Shown here: piece after piece, positions 24,871 through 34,140 of the stretch
How positions within the stretch are numbered: the stretch's first letter is position 1
Layout of the letters: each line of letters starts with the position of its first letter
Assembly (NCBI RefSeq): GCF_000423505.1
Contig: NZ_AUIC01000004.1
Span: forward strand, 186,001 to 250,000
Source of the DNA: Pseudoclavibacter soli DSM 23366
Lineage (GTDB): Bacteria > Actinomycetota > Actinomycetes > Actinomycetales > Microbacteriaceae
Length of the DNA stretch: 64,000 bases
Direction of reading: 5' to 3'
Notes under the pieces: model-generated
What the model was told of the DNA's origin: nothing
Seen by the model: the letters and a program-made list of their open reading frames with translations, nothing else
Database searches by the model: none
Translations under genes and position numbers: made by a program

Positions 24871-25875
24871 GTGACCTCGATCCCCAACACCCCAGCCGCC
24901 ACCCCAACGCACAGTCAGATCGTCTTCTACCAGCGTGCTGATGGCTCGCCTGACGTTGAAGTCAGACTCGAAGACGAGACCGTCTGGCTGACGCAGCAGC
25001 AGATTGCTGAACTATTCGACAGCTCGCGTACAAACATCGTTGAGCACATTCAACATGTGTACCAAGAAGGCGAGCTTCAAGAATCGGCAACCTGTCGGAA
25101 ATTCCGACAGGTTCGTTCCGAGGGGAATAGACAAGTCACCCGTGAACTTCCGTATTACAATCTCGACGTCATCATCTCCGTCGGCTACAGGGTCAAATCC
25201 TCCGTCGCCACTCGCTTCCGCATCTGGGCCACTCAGCGCCTCAAAGACTACCTGGTACAGGGCTACGCAATAAATGAGCAGCGCCTGCAACAGCTCGGGC
25301 AAGTCATTCAGGTGCTGGCCCGATCCGGCGATGAGATCGGCACTGGCATTGCGGATGTCCTAGCTGCTTATCTGCCCGGGTTGCAGTTACTGCGCGACTA
25401 CGACGAAGGCACATTCCAAGACGTTTCAGGCGCCGAGCCAAGCTGGCAGCTCACCATCGAAGAAGCCCGAGAGGTCATTCAACAGCTGCGCCGGCAATTC
25501 CCGAGCGACCAGCTACTCGGCAACGAGCGCGGCAGTGCTTTGGAAGGGCTCATCGGCAGCGTCTATCAGAGCTTCGGCGGGCAAGACCTCTACCCCACTG
25601 TCGAACAAAAAGCAGCGCACCTGCTCTACTTCGTGATCAAAGACCACCCGCTGAGCGACGGCAACAAGCGCACGGCGGCTGCACTGTTCGTCACCTTCCT
25701 CGCACACAATAATGCTTTGAACAGCGATCAGGGCCAACCACGCTTCACGAACAATGCCCTCGCCGCCACCACTTTGTTAGTCGCTGCAAGTAACCCGGCA
25801 GAAAAAGACTTGATGATCGACTTGATCGTCCGGCTGCTTGATGTAGATGCCGCAACAAGCGAGAACGCCAACTGA
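24871..25875 (+). CDS. RhuM-Fic fusion protein
   Basis: 334 residues with two modules. Residues 14-150 are RhuM-like (DVEVRLEDETVWLTQQQIAE, then NLDVIISVGYRVKSSVATRF), a family named from a Salmonella pathogenicity island and common in mobile DNA. Residues 190-330 form a Fic/Doc domain with the motif HPLSDGNKR (259-267), all key residues present; such domains transfer AMP or phosphate to proteins. GTG is the start, with AGGAGG eight bases before it. No partner antitoxin gene is adjacent, so the RhuM part may control the Fic part (inference). It is convergent with the helicase-sigma gene. Confidence 0.85.
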   Translation: MTSIPNTPAATPTHSQIVFYQRADGSPDVEVRLEDETVWLTQQQIAELFDSSRTNIVEHIQHVYQEGELQESATCRKFRQVRSEGNRQVTRELPYYNLDVIISVGYRVKSSVATRFRIWATQRLKDYLVQGYAINEQRLQQLGQVIQVLARSGDEIGTGIADVLAAYLPGLQLLRDYDEGTFQDVSGAEPSWQLTIEEAREVIQQLRRQFPSDQLLGNERGSALEGLIGSVYQSFGGQDLYPTVEQKAAHLLYFVIKDHPLSDGNKRTAAALFVTFLAHNNALNSDQGQPRFTNNALAATTLLVAASNPAEKDLMIDLIVRLLDVDAATSENAN

Positions 25876-25960
25876 CGGTCGGCCGTGCACAGCAGTGAGT
25901 GCCCTCAGCCGCAGCACACCGTTTCACCGTTCAGATCTCTCCAGGATGAGCTAGGTCGTT

Positions 25961-28480
25961 TCACTCGCTGAAGTCGTACGTTGGGCTGGCGGCAGGTATC
26001 CGTACTCGGCGCACCAGAACGTTTCGCTCCTCAGCGGAGGCAGCACCCAACTGGTTGTCGTGCCCCTTTTTGAGCAGCGGGACGTGAGAGATCGAGGTAC
26101 CCGAATCAATCGACGTGCGCAACACATCCAGCGACTTGTTGACGATCTGCCTGACTCTCTCGCGAGTGACCCCGACTCGCTCCCCCACCGCGTCAAGCGT
26201 CTCTTCTTGCCCCGTCAGCAGACCAAACCGCGCACGCAGGATCAAGGCGTCGCGCGCGGGCAACTCGCTCAGCAGATCGTCGACAAGCTGATGTCGCTCC
26301 CAGGCGATAAGGCCTTCGTCAATTTCGGGCGCACCATCGTCGGCAATGGTATCGGCCACAGTGCCTAAGCGAACCTTCTCCCCATCGATGATCCACCGCG
26401 AGTCGTTGAGTGACACGGGCGGCTCGTCGCTCCGTATCAACAACTCCAGCTGCCGCTGAGAAATCTCGCACCTGCGCATCACTTCTTCACTGACCATTGA
26501 ACGCGTAGGGGTCACGCCATTGCGCTCATACCCCTGCACCACAATCGCGGTCTGCTGTCGGATCTGACCGAGAGCCTCAACGGCATGCACTGGGAGGCGA
26601 ATCACACGCGACTGATCGGCCAGTGCCCGTGTGATGCCCTGCCTGATCCACCAGGTGGCATAGGTAGAGAACTTGTTGCCCCGATCTTGCTCGAACTTCT
26701 CGACAGCCCGCATCAAGCCAATCGAACCTTCCTGCACAAGGTCGAGCATGTGCAGTGAGCCGCGCTGCCCGAAATAGCGTTTCGCGATGCTGACCACCAG
26801 GCGAAGGTTCGCCGCAGTGAACTCTTCTCGGGCTCGATGCCCAGCGACGGCCTGGCGTTCAAGCGACCGACGTTCTCGACGCGTCGACCACGCACTCTGC
26901 TGCAGCTGAGCCTCGGCGTTGTCGCCCTGATCACGCGCCATGCCGAGCGCAACCTCCTGTGTCTGATCGATCAGTTTGTACCTGCCGATCTTTCGCAGAT
27001 AATCGTGAAAAGCATCAGCGCACACATGCACCGCACCGCTGAGCTGAGACACTGGCTCGCCAGAAGCATCGAGCTCCTCGGGAGGTGCGACGAATTCCAC
27101 TCCGGGCACCAGCTCTGGGGCCTCAACTGGCACCGGGGTCGAATCAGCAAGGAAGTCCAACAGGCCTGGGGCATCCGGAGAAGGAAAAAACGCAACCCGA
27201 CGTGCGTAATCGAGCACCGCACGCAAGTGTTTATCACCGCTGACAGTGGGGTCTTCGACGGTATTGCGCGCGTAGAGGTAGACGAGCCGCCCTGGGCCCG
27301 GGGGTTGTTTGCGGCGAATCACACGGCCCAGCCGCTGCACCATCTGACGACGACTCTGGTTCGCAGCGAGCACGATACCCAAGTCGGCGTCTGGCACGTC
27401 GATGCCTTCGTCGAGCACACGGGGCGCGGCGAGCACTTCAACGGTGCGACTGCGGAATTCAGCGAGGCTCTGCTGGCGCTCGTCTCGACTCAACCCGCTG
27501 TATGTTGCCGCTGCGCGAACACCTTGCCGCTGCAGACGAGACGTGGCCAGAAGCGCGGCCTGCTTGGTCTGTGCAAACACGAGCGTGCCATGCGCCCTTC
27601 GTACCGCCGGCCCAAGACTGTCGAGGGCATCGATCTTCGCCGGTGCATCTGCGAGCAGGCCGCGACGCCCGGCGATCGCGGTCAACAACGATTGAGCAAC
27701 GCTGCGGCGAGCACTGGGTTCAGCAGCACCTGCCCACACCGTGACGAGATGGAGAAACACCGCGAATGGCACCGCCAGATCACCAGCCGCGTTGAGCATC
27801 TTCGGCGGCAGATAGCCGTAAAGTGTTCGTCTCGCATCATGGATGCGCTGGCTCAGCCTGTCGTACGCCTCACGTCGGGCGGCATCGAGTTCGACTGCCA
27901 CCAAAGCGATGTCGAACGGTGCGATGACACGATCGGCCAGAGCCCGGTCGTACCACAGCCGATAGACGATGCCACCGAAGAACGGGTCAAGGACGTTCTC
28001 GTCGAGCTGGTCGCCACGCTCGTATGTGGCGGTGAGCCCGAGCCTCCAGTCGAAGTTTTCGCTGAGCGCAGACGAGAACTGCGCGGCTGCGTAGCGATGA
28101 CACTCGTCGGCAATCAGCAGGCCTTGGCGGTGTTTGCTGAGCAAATCGGGACCATCGCCGCCAAACCTGCGTGCGATGCTGTGCACGGTGCCAATGAGCA
28201 CATCGTATTCGTAGAGGTCGTCGTGGTTGCCGCCGCCGAGCCTGCCGATGGGCACATCGGTGAGTTCTTGACTCAACGTGCGATGCCACTGATCGAGCAG
28301 TTCGATGGTGGGCACCATCACCACCACGTTGTACCCGGCGCTCAATGCATGTCGCACGGCCAACACACCCAGGTGAGTCTTGCCAGAGCCGGTGATGGCT
28401 TCGACCACACCGCGATGCCACTGCGTGACCCAAGCGTCAAAGGCCTCACGCTGCCAACGATAGAGCTTTCTGCTCGACAT
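25961..28480 (-). CDS. SF2 helicase fused to a complete sigma-70 factor
   Basis: 839 residues. Residues 1-440 are an XPB/RadD-type superfamily 2 translocase: Q-motif-like [12 protein letters not shown], Walker A GSGKT (31-35), DECH (125-128), LTAT (149-152), DEGIDVP (357-363) and QRLGRVIRR (382-390). Residues 489-515 match sigma region 1.2. Residues 557-630 match region 2, including [20 protein letters not shown] and [13 protein letters not shown]. Residues 634-690 match region 3, and 735-790 match region 4 ([19 protein letters not shown]). Both halves keep their signature residues in one open frame. The start is the ATG at 28480 with GGGGAGGGG just before it; 16 further codons upstream are open but lack that signal. 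Helicase action guided by RNA polymerase, or promoter opening by an attached motor, are possible roles (inference). Function unknown. Confidence 0.9.
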   Translation of the reverse strand: MSSRKLYRWQREAFDAWVTQWHRGVVEAITGSGKTHLGVLAVRHALSAGYNVVVMVPTIELLDQWHRTLSQELTDVPIGRLGGGNHDDLYEYDVLIGTVHSIARRFGGDGPDLLSKHRQGLLIADECHRYAAAQFSSALSENFDWRLGLTATYERGDQLDENVLDPFFGGIVYRLWYDRALADRVIAPFDIALVAVELDAARREAYDRLSQRIHDARRTLYGYLPPKMLNAAGDLAVPFAVFLHLVTVWAGAAEPSARRSVAQSLLTAIAGRRGLLADAPAKIDALDSLGPAVRRAHGTLVFAQTKQAALLATSRLQRQGVRAAATYSGLSRDERQQSLAEFRSRTVEVLAAPRVLDEGIDVPDADLGIVLAANQSRRQMVQRLGRVIRRKQPPGPGRLVYLYARNTVEDPTVSGDKHLRAVLDYARRVAFFPSPDAPGLLDFLADSTPVPVEAPELVPGVEFVAPPEELDASGEPVSQLSGAVHVCADAFHDYLRKIGRYKLIDQTQEVALGMARDQGDNAEAQLQQSAWSTRRERRSLERQAVAGHRAREEFTAANLRLVVSIAKRYFGQRGSLHMLDLVQEGSIGLMRAVEKFEQDRGNKFSTYATWWIRQGITRALADQSRVIRLPVHAVEALGQIRQQTAIVVQGYERNGVTPTRSMVSEEVMRRCEISQRQLELLIRSDEPPVSLNDSRWIIDGEKVRLGTVADTIADDGAPEIDEGLIAWERHQLVDDLLSELPARDALILRARFGLLTGQEETLDAVGERVGVTRERVRQIVNKSLDVLRTSIDSGTSISHVPLLKKGHDNQLGAASAEERNVLVRRVRIPAASPTYDFSE

Positions 28481-28777
28481 GACCCCTCCCCGGTGATGCC
28501 AACCGCACTGCTGCACGGTATCGCTCACAGGTTAACGGCAGCCACTGACACTGCTCGCAATGGCCGTGCTGTTGTAAATGCACTCGCTCTACAAGGCTTG
28601 GGTAACGATCACCGCCTACGCTTGGGATCTGCGCACAGAAAGTTGCAGGCTAGATTCAGGGAATCGATGAGAAAAGGGGGCATGCTGCAGCGTCTGTACC
28701 TCCGCGCGCTGGCAAGACCGACTACTGCGGTCTTCTCAGGCACCGAAGCCCAGCACCTCACAAATTAGGAGCCCGAA
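28481..28777. other. Divergent intergenic region, helicase-sigma / small membrane protein
   Basis: 297 bases without a convincing gene. It must hold promoters for both divergent neighbours. I see no clear consensus elements; a 6-bp hairpin (AGACCG/CGGTCT near 28723-28741) is too small to interpret. Confidence 0.35.
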
Positions 28778-29086
28778 ATGCCTACAGAGGTTGTTCAGCC
28801 CCAAGTCAAGGACACTGGTTGGTCTCCGTTCTCCAGAGCGCTTGCCCTAGCTGTGTGCATCGGCCTCGTCGTACCATTTGTGTTCGTCATCTCACTGCTA
28901 CAGCCGATTCTTGGGTTCATCATCGCTGGAATCATGCTCATCCCAGTGCCGCTCGTGTCTACTCTCGCTCACCTCGGGTTTGTCTTATCCGATGCGAAGG
29001 TGTCTGAAAAATTGATAATTACGGCAGCATTCCTTTTGCTCGACTACGTGCCATACGTGTGGGCTCTCACCCTCTTCTTTAGATAG
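28778..29086 (+). CDS. Small membrane protein of unknown function
   Basis: 102 residues with three hydrophobic segments: about 19-40 (ALALAVCIGLVVPFVFVISL), 43-66 (ILGFIIAGIMLIPVPLVSTL) and 78-100 (IITAAFLLLDYVPYVWALTL). No signal peptide cleavage site and no recognised family. A good ribosome binding site (TTAGGAG) stands seven bases before the ATG. It is divergent from the helicase-sigma gene and could share its regulation. Confidence 0.65.
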   Translation: MPTEVVQPQVKDTGWSPFSRALALAVCIGLVVPFVFVISLLQPILGFIIAGIMLIPVPLVSTLAHLGFVLSDAKVSEKLIITAAFLLLDYVPYVWALTLFFR

Positions 29087-29088
29087 CG

Positions 29089-29163
29089 ATTTCATCCCTG
29101 AGCTACGGGGCTGACCGCGATGTCCACGCAGCGACAAACATGATCCGCCGCGGATTCGAATGA
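29089..29163 (+). pseudogene. Relic of the C-terminus of TnpB
   Basis: A short open stretch reads SYGADRDVHAATNMIRRGFE and then stops (29161-29163). This is the end of an IS200/IS605-family TnpB, with the DRDxxAA motif of the last RuvC segment. Nothing of the upstream gene remains. It marks an old insertion at the right edge of the accessory region. Confidence 0.5.
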
Positions 29164-29227
29164 GGACGAGTGGTGTAGGACGGCGAGGAGGCTGGGTCGC
29201 CTGGTACGCCCACCAGCACCTGACCAC

Positions 29228-31912
29228 TCACCGCGACAACAGCGGCTGCATAGCCGCCCCACCGATGTGCGAGAAGCGCTCTGGCTGACAGGTGAGCACC
29301 ACCACCTGCGCATCACGCCCCACTCGGCTGAGCACGAGGTTCAGGGCACGCAACCGCTCGGGATCGGCGAACCCCAGAGCATCGTCGAGAATCAGTGGGG
29401 CCCCACCGTCGGCCGAGACTAACTGGGCGCAGGCCAGTCGACCGAGCAGGGCTAGCTGCTCACGTGCACCGCCCGACAACGACTCGAACGACACAGTCGC
29501 ACCATGCAGTGTGCGAGAGATGATTTGCAGGTCTGCACTGACCTCGACCTGCACTTCGGAGCCGAAGACGAGCTCGGCCAGGCGCTCGATACGCTCTCTG
29601 AAGGGTGCCGCGTAGCGGGCCTGCGCATCGTCTCGATATCTCGTGAAGGTGTCGTGCAGCAGCTTGGCTGCCGCCGCCGCACGGTGCAGGCGGTCGAGGT
29701 GTTCACGCGAGCTGTCGAGTTCGGCTTCTGCCTGCTCGAGTCGATCGTAGATGCCTTCATCGGCATATGCGTTGATCTCGCCCTGCAGCGTGCCCAGTCG
29801 GTCACGCGCCTGCGCCAGATCTCGCGCACGATCCTCCACGATCTGACGTGCGTTGTCGAGCTCGAGTTCGATACGTTCGGCATGGGCATCTTCGAGTGCC
29901 CGCGCCGCCTGTGCACGAGACTGATCTGCCTCTTTGAGACGAGCTTCCGCGCTGGTGACTGCGGAGCCCAGCGCCTCGTCGGTGACCTCGCCTCGCGCCT
30001 GTTCGAGACGCTCACGCAGACGATCGCGATCGCTGATCGCGGCACGTGCCACTTCTTCAGCACGAACCAACGCAGTGCGATGCTCATCGCGGGTATCGCG
30101 CAGACGATCATGGTGGCCTCGAGCCTTCTTTTCGGCCTGCTCTGCGCTGAGCACACGCTCAGCAGCCTCGGCTGCCGCGCGTTCGAGCTCGTCGATGCTG
30201 GCCGTCGACGAGGCACCGGATGCACTCTCGGCAACGCTCTGTTGTGCTTCAAGCTGCGTGCGCAGCTGTGCCGCACGCAGACGCAGGCGCTCAAGCTGAG
30301 CATCCAACCCGGCTTGTGCGTCGTCATCATCATCGGCTGGGCCGAGTGCCGCTTTCAACTCGCTTTCGGCCGCACGCAGATCTTGCTCGGCTGTGGCGCG
30401 CAGATCGGCGATCTGCTGGGCCTGCTCGATCGAGGTGACACCGTCTTTGTCGAGCGCCTTGCGGAAAGCCTGCTGAGCCTGCTGCACCGCAGTGTCGAGC
30501 TCGGATGAGGTAGCCGCCGGCCGCACCTCGACGCTGACAATGCCCTCAACCACCACGTGCATTGGCTCGCGCACAGCGAGAGCCTGCGAGGCCTCGCTCT
30601 CAGGAGTAATCGTCTCGTCGTTGATGGTGACGGCGACGTCGCCGAGCTGGCGCACCTGCAGCTGGGCCGCTGCGGCGTCTCTTGCGCGCTCGGCCACTCG
30701 AACCTCAGTGTGCAGCTCTCTCAGCCGGCGCACGCGCTTTTCGGTCACGGTATTCGCGCTCAAGACGCCATTGGCGGCGGTGCGCTGTGCCTCGGCGTGC
30801 TCGGCACGTTCAAGACGGTCTTCAGCGTCGCGAAGATCGCGCGCGCAGCGGGCGTGCTGGGCAAGCGCTGCGGTGCTCTGCGCCTGGGCTCTCGCAGTCT
30901 CAAGCGCCTGCTCGGCTTCGCTCAGGTTGTGCTGAGCCTCTGCCAGCTTCTGCTCGGCGTCAGCTGCCTTCTGCTGTTGCTCGACGATCTGATCTTCAGC
31001 GTGCTTGGCCGCATCTGACGCCTTGTCGACCTCTTTGGCCGCAGCCTCGCGGTCGCTGAAACGTTCACGTGCCGCGGTCAAGGCATCATTTGCCTGCGCC
31101 CATTCGCGTTCAGTGGTTTCGGCAGCCTGGCGCAACTCACGCAGCCCTTCGGCGGCCTCGCTCAGGCGCTCAACATCGGCCTTGGCCTCGTGCTCTTGGG
31201 TGACGATCTGCCCCAGCAGTGAACGCTGGGTGGCGTGCTGATCGACCAGCGCATCCATTCGTTGGCTGCGCTCACGCAGATCTGCGACGGTCTGCTCGAG
31301 CTGCTCGACCTCATGATCGACGTCGTTGACCGTCTTCTTGTAGCGGCCCTTGGGCGTGAAGTAGCGCTCGTATTCGGCTTCGATACGCGTGATCAGCTCG
31401 TCGTGATCACCTGAGACGTCGGTGGCATCGATGTCGCTGTCGGCAGACAGCGCAGCCTGCAGCGATGAAAGTGTGGCCAGCTGCGGTTGATCAAGCGATT
31501 CGCCCTGGTCGACGTCAAGCGCATCGAGCAGTGCGGTGTCGAGGGTCTCGGTGAGGATGCTGTGGAAACGCTCGTCGGCCTCGCGCCCGCTGAGCTGCTC
31601 GTGGCGTGCACCACTCACTCGAAGTTCGGTCAGCGGCCGCACGAGCCATCGTTTGCGAAGATGCAGATCGTAGCCGCCAGACTGCAGCTCGATGGTCACT
31701 TGCGGACCGACGTCGCGGCCAACCGGCTGTACGGCTTTGACGGGCTGGGCTGCGCTCGATGACGGGTAGCGCCGCACCAGCCGCAGTGCCTCGGCGATCG
31801 ATGATTTGCCGACCTCGTTGGGCCCGGAGACGACGGTGACACCGTCGCCCAGTTCAACCTCGCTGTGCGCGACGCCGCGGTAGTCGTCGAGGATAATCTT
31901 GCTGATTCTCAT
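29228..31912 (-). CDS. SbcC/YhaN-like ATPase
   Basis: 894 residues with the SMC/Rad50 layout: an N-terminal ATP-binding half (MRISKIILDDYRGVAHSEVE, Walker A GPNEVGKS at 30-37), long coiled coils (roughly 190-750, rich in Glu, Ala and Arg), then LSGG signature (from 812) and Walker B LILDDALGF (840-848). No CxxC zinc hook is visible in the coiled coil, which separates it from classical SbcC/Rad50 and is closer to YhaN-like proteins. It overlaps the upstream exonuclease gene by ATGA. Together they probably process broken or blocked DNA ends. Confidence 0.82.
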   Translation of the reverse strand: MRISKIILDDYRGVAHSEVELGDGVTVVSGPNEVGKSSIAEALRLVRRYPSSSAAQPVKAVQPVGRDVGPQVTIELQSGGYDLHLRKRWLVRPLTELRVSGARHEQLSGREADERFHSILTETLDTALLDALDVDQGESLDQPQLATLSSLQAALSADSDIDATDVSGDHDELITRIEAEYERYFTPKGRYKKTVNDVDHEVEQLEQTVADLRERSQRMDALVDQHATQRSLLGQIVTQEHEAKADVERLSEAAEGLRELRQAAETTEREWAQANDALTAARERFSDREAAAKEVDKASDAAKHAEDQIVEQQQKAADAEQKLAEAQHNLSEAEQALETARAQAQSTAALAQHARCARDLRDAEDRLERAEHAEAQRTAANGVLSANTVTEKRVRRLRELHTEVRVAERARDAAAAQLQVRQLGDVAVTINDETITPESEASQALAVREPMHVVVEGIVSVEVRPAATSSELDTAVQQAQQAFRKALDKDGVTSIEQAQQIADLRATAEQDLRAAESELKAALGPADDDDDAQAGLDAQLERLRLRAAQLRTQLEAQQSVAESASGASSTASIDELERAAAEAAERVLSAEQAEKKARGHHDRLRDTRDEHRTALVRAEEVARAAISDRDRLRERLEQARGEVTDEALGSAVTSAEARLKEADQSRAQAARALEDAHAERIELELDNARQIVEDRARDLAQARDRLGTLQGEINAYADEGIYDRLEQAEAELDSSREHLDRLHRAAAAAKLLHDTFTRYRDDAQARYAAPFRERIERLAELVFGSEVQVEVSADLQIISRTLHGATVSFESLSGGAREQLALLGRLACAQLVSADGGAPLILDDALGFADPERLRALNLVLSRVGRDAQVVVLTCQPERFSHIGGAAMQPLLSR

Positions 31913-33141
31913 CGGTGGCCTCCGGCGAGTCGGTAAAGCAGCGACAAAGCGTCTGCCGCGACGGTGGATGCTGCGATGTCGGCCTCTGAACGCGTCGTCG
32001 GCGATGAACCAGCTGAGCCTGCTGCGGCCTGAGCGACGAGGTCGTCAAGAGCATCTTGGGCGAAGCCGGTCAGGTGCAGGTCAGAGAAGTCGGCTCCGTC
32101 GGGGAGCGTCTGGAGATCGCTGTGGCTCTGCCAGATCTCGAGCAGCGCGAACAGGTCACCCTGCTCGTCGATGAGGCGGTCGAGCTCGGCGGCGCCTCGC
32201 GTGGTGATCGTGCCCGTCAGCTGCAGCCACACCCCCGTCTGCGACTTGTTGTCGATGGCTGCGAGCTGCGCGCGCAGGGCTTCGAGATCGTCTGTCTCGC
32301 CCTCGTGATCGAGGCGCGCTGTGAACTGCTGCTCGAGGGTCACAAACTGCCACGAGCCAACGTGCACCTCTTCGACCTGCACGTGCCGGGCACCGGGCCC
32401 GTGTGTGCTGGCTGCGCCGACTGCACCGTCATCGTCAGGCACCTCGATCACCAAGACGTTGCCCGGGTGTGGGTCTCTGCGTGCGGTGACCTCAGGCGTG
32501 CCGGGGTACCAGATGCCAGCAGCCACCTCGGTGGTGGAGTGACGATCGCCCAGCACTGCGACATCGATCACCCCGTCGCGCAGCAACTGCGTCACCAGGG
32601 CATCGTCGATGGTGGCGGGGTCGGTGGCGTCTGGGTTCATCGAGGCAACGGCGCCGTGCGCGGCAAGCACGCGCGACACCCCTGATTCAGGAGGCTCGAG
32701 CCCAGCACACGCCTCGGCGACCAGATCTCTGCCCGGTCGCTTTGACGACCACGGCACCGGCAGCACTTGTGCATGTGCCGTCACGCGAATCGGCTCTGCA
32801 GTGCGAGCTACGTTCACGTTGTCGGGGCTGAGCCGAGTGAACGCCTCGGAGTCGTAGATCGAGGCGCTGTCGAGCGGGTCGTGGTTGCCGGGCACCAGAA
32901 CGATCGGGATGCGCACGCTGCGCAGGGCCTCGAACGTGCGTGCGATGACCCGCCGATCGAGCTGATTGGTCTCGAAGACGTCGCCGCAGACCACGATGAA
33001 CTCGGCACCGCGCTCTTGTGCGAGATCGCCGATGCGAGTGAGCACCTCGAATCGACTCTGCGTGTAGCGGGCGCGCGCCTCAGGCGGCAGAAAGCGCGCC
33101 GTCATGCCGAGCTGCCAGTCGGCTGTCGCGATGAACTTCAT
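31909..33141 (-). CDS. SbcD/YhaO-like metallophosphoesterase (DNA exonuclease)
   Basis: 410 residues with calcineurin-type motifs FIATADWQLG (5-12 region), VCGDVFE, VPGNHDP and a later LGDRHST. In the first motif the usual DxH is DWQ, so one metal ligand of the classical set is replaced. The start is the ATG with AGGGGAG before it; the frame is open for 43 more codons upstream without conserved features. First gene of a two-gene operon with the SbcC/YhaN-like ATPase. Confidence 0.82.
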   Translation of the reverse strand: MKFIATADWQLGMTARFLPPEARARYTQSRFEVLTRIGDLAQERGAEFIVVCGDVFETNQLDRRVIARTFEALRSVRIPIVLVPGNHDPLDSASIYDSEAFTRLSPDNVNVARTAEPIRVTAHAQVLPVPWSSKRPGRDLVAEACAGLEPPESGVSRVLAAHGAVASMNPDATDPATIDDALVTQLLRDGVIDVAVLGDRHSTTEVAAGIWYPGTPEVTARRDPHPGNVLVIEVPDDDGAVGAASTHGPGARHVQVEEVHVGSWQFVTLEQQFTARLDHEGETDDLEALRAQLAAIDNKSQTGVWLQLTGTITTRGAAELDRLIDEQGDLFALLEIWQSHSDLQTLPDGADFSDLHLTGFAQDALDDLVAQAAAGSAGSSPTTRSEADIAASTVAADALSLLYRLAGGHR

Positions 33142-33291
33142 GAAGCACTCCCCTGCTGATGGCTCGTTGGGCGCAAGTGCCTGAGCGATCTGCACTTGTC
33201 TTGCGGCACCATTCTTGCAGCAACGGCCGACATGCAGCAGAACCGGGCCGAGTATCGTGAGAACCGCCACTCATCACCCGAGAGGAGCCGA

Positions 33292-33672
33292 ATGCCCGAG
33301 ATCTCGATCAAGCGCATCTACGACGCGCCAGCCTCCGATGACGGATTCCGTGTGCTCGTCGACCGACTCTGGCCACGCGGCATGACCCATGAACGAGCAC
33401 ACCTCGACGCCTGGCTCAAAGACGTCGCCCCCTCCCCCGAACTGCGCACCTGGTGGCACCACGACCCCGACACCGCCGCCGAATTCGCCACCCGCTATCG
33501 CGCCGAGCTCGACGCTGATGACGCGACGCAACAGCTGCTCGCCCTCGCGCGCGAGCATCCACACGTCACCTTGCTTTATGCCGCACGCAACCCCGAAGTC
33601 AACCATGCGCGTGTGCTGCGCCAATGGATGCTCGAGCGCCTTTCCAGCCCGCGCGCACGCCCCAGCGAGTGA
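33292..33672 (+). CDS. DUF488 family protein
   Basis: 126 residues. The conserved start ISIKRIYDAPASDDGFRVLV leads to DRLWPRGMTHERAHLDAWLK and the end contains YAARNPEVNHARVL, all typical of the DUF488 family, whose activity is not established. AGAGGAG lies six bases before the ATG. Divergent from the exonuclease gene. Confidence 0.85.
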   Translation: MPEISIKRIYDAPASDDGFRVLVDRLWPRGMTHERAHLDAWLKDVAPSPELRTWWHHDPDTAAEFATRYRAELDADDATQQLLALAREHPHVTLLYAARNPEVNHARVLRQWMLERLSSPRARPSE

Positions 33673-33728
33673 GCGTCGGGGCCCATGCGCAACGGCGCGC
33701 CGGTATCACGTTGCGTGCTTCGCCTGAC

Positions 33729-33851
33729 GTGCACCATAGGTGTCACGAGCTGAGGGCTTCACCCCTACGGTGCACCACATGTGTCACAAACTGAGGGCTT
33801 CACCCCGACGGTGCACCACAGGTGTCACAAAGTGCGCTCTCACGCGAAACA
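33729..33851. repeat. Three tandem 41-bp intergenic repeats
   Basis: Units begin at 33729, 33770 and 33811. Each opens with GTGCACCA and contains GTGTCAC (at 33741, 33782, 33823); units 1 and 2 also share CTGAGGGCTTCACCCC, while unit 3 diverges in its second half. A fourth GTGTCACGAG occurs at 33862. They lie between DUF488 and the FUSC remnant. No coding function; repeated operator or simple minisatellite. Confidence 0.75.
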
Positions 33852-33961
33852 CCTCACACAAGTGTCACGAGATGCGCGTATGTCTCGCGTAAACCGCACC
33901 TCGCGACACCTCTGTGCCGCACTACTGTGCCACACCCCGCAGGCACACCCCGAACGACGGC

Positions 33962-34113
33962 TCAGCGGCGCTCATGCACAGCGAGCCGCGCCCACCACAC
34001 GCTCACCACGATGATCGCGAATGCACTCAGTGTGCCGACCACCGTCTCAACCGCGCGATCGGTCACCAGGGTCATCGGGTCGTTGGGCACCGCGAGCGCG
34101 ATCATCGACAGTG
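33962..34113 (-). pseudogene. FUSC-family membrane protein, severed 3' end
   Basis: Reads SMIALAVPNDPMTLVTDRAV, then ETVVGTLSAFAIIVVSVWWA, RLAVHERR and a stop. It is the end of the FUSC protein at 35479-36439, cut off by the IS3-family element. Removing the element and one copy of the GTG duplication restores a continuous frame (961 + 149 = 1110 bases, 369 residues). Confidence 0.85.
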
Positions 34114-34140
34114 TGAAGCGCCTGAGGTTTGGTGCCGCTT

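Noticed and set aside
26837-28768. A 643-codon open frame on the plus strand opposite the helicase-sigma gene
   Set aside because: It mirrors the codon structure of the minus-strand gene, gives His/Arg/Thr-rich sequence without any domain, and has no ribosome binding site.
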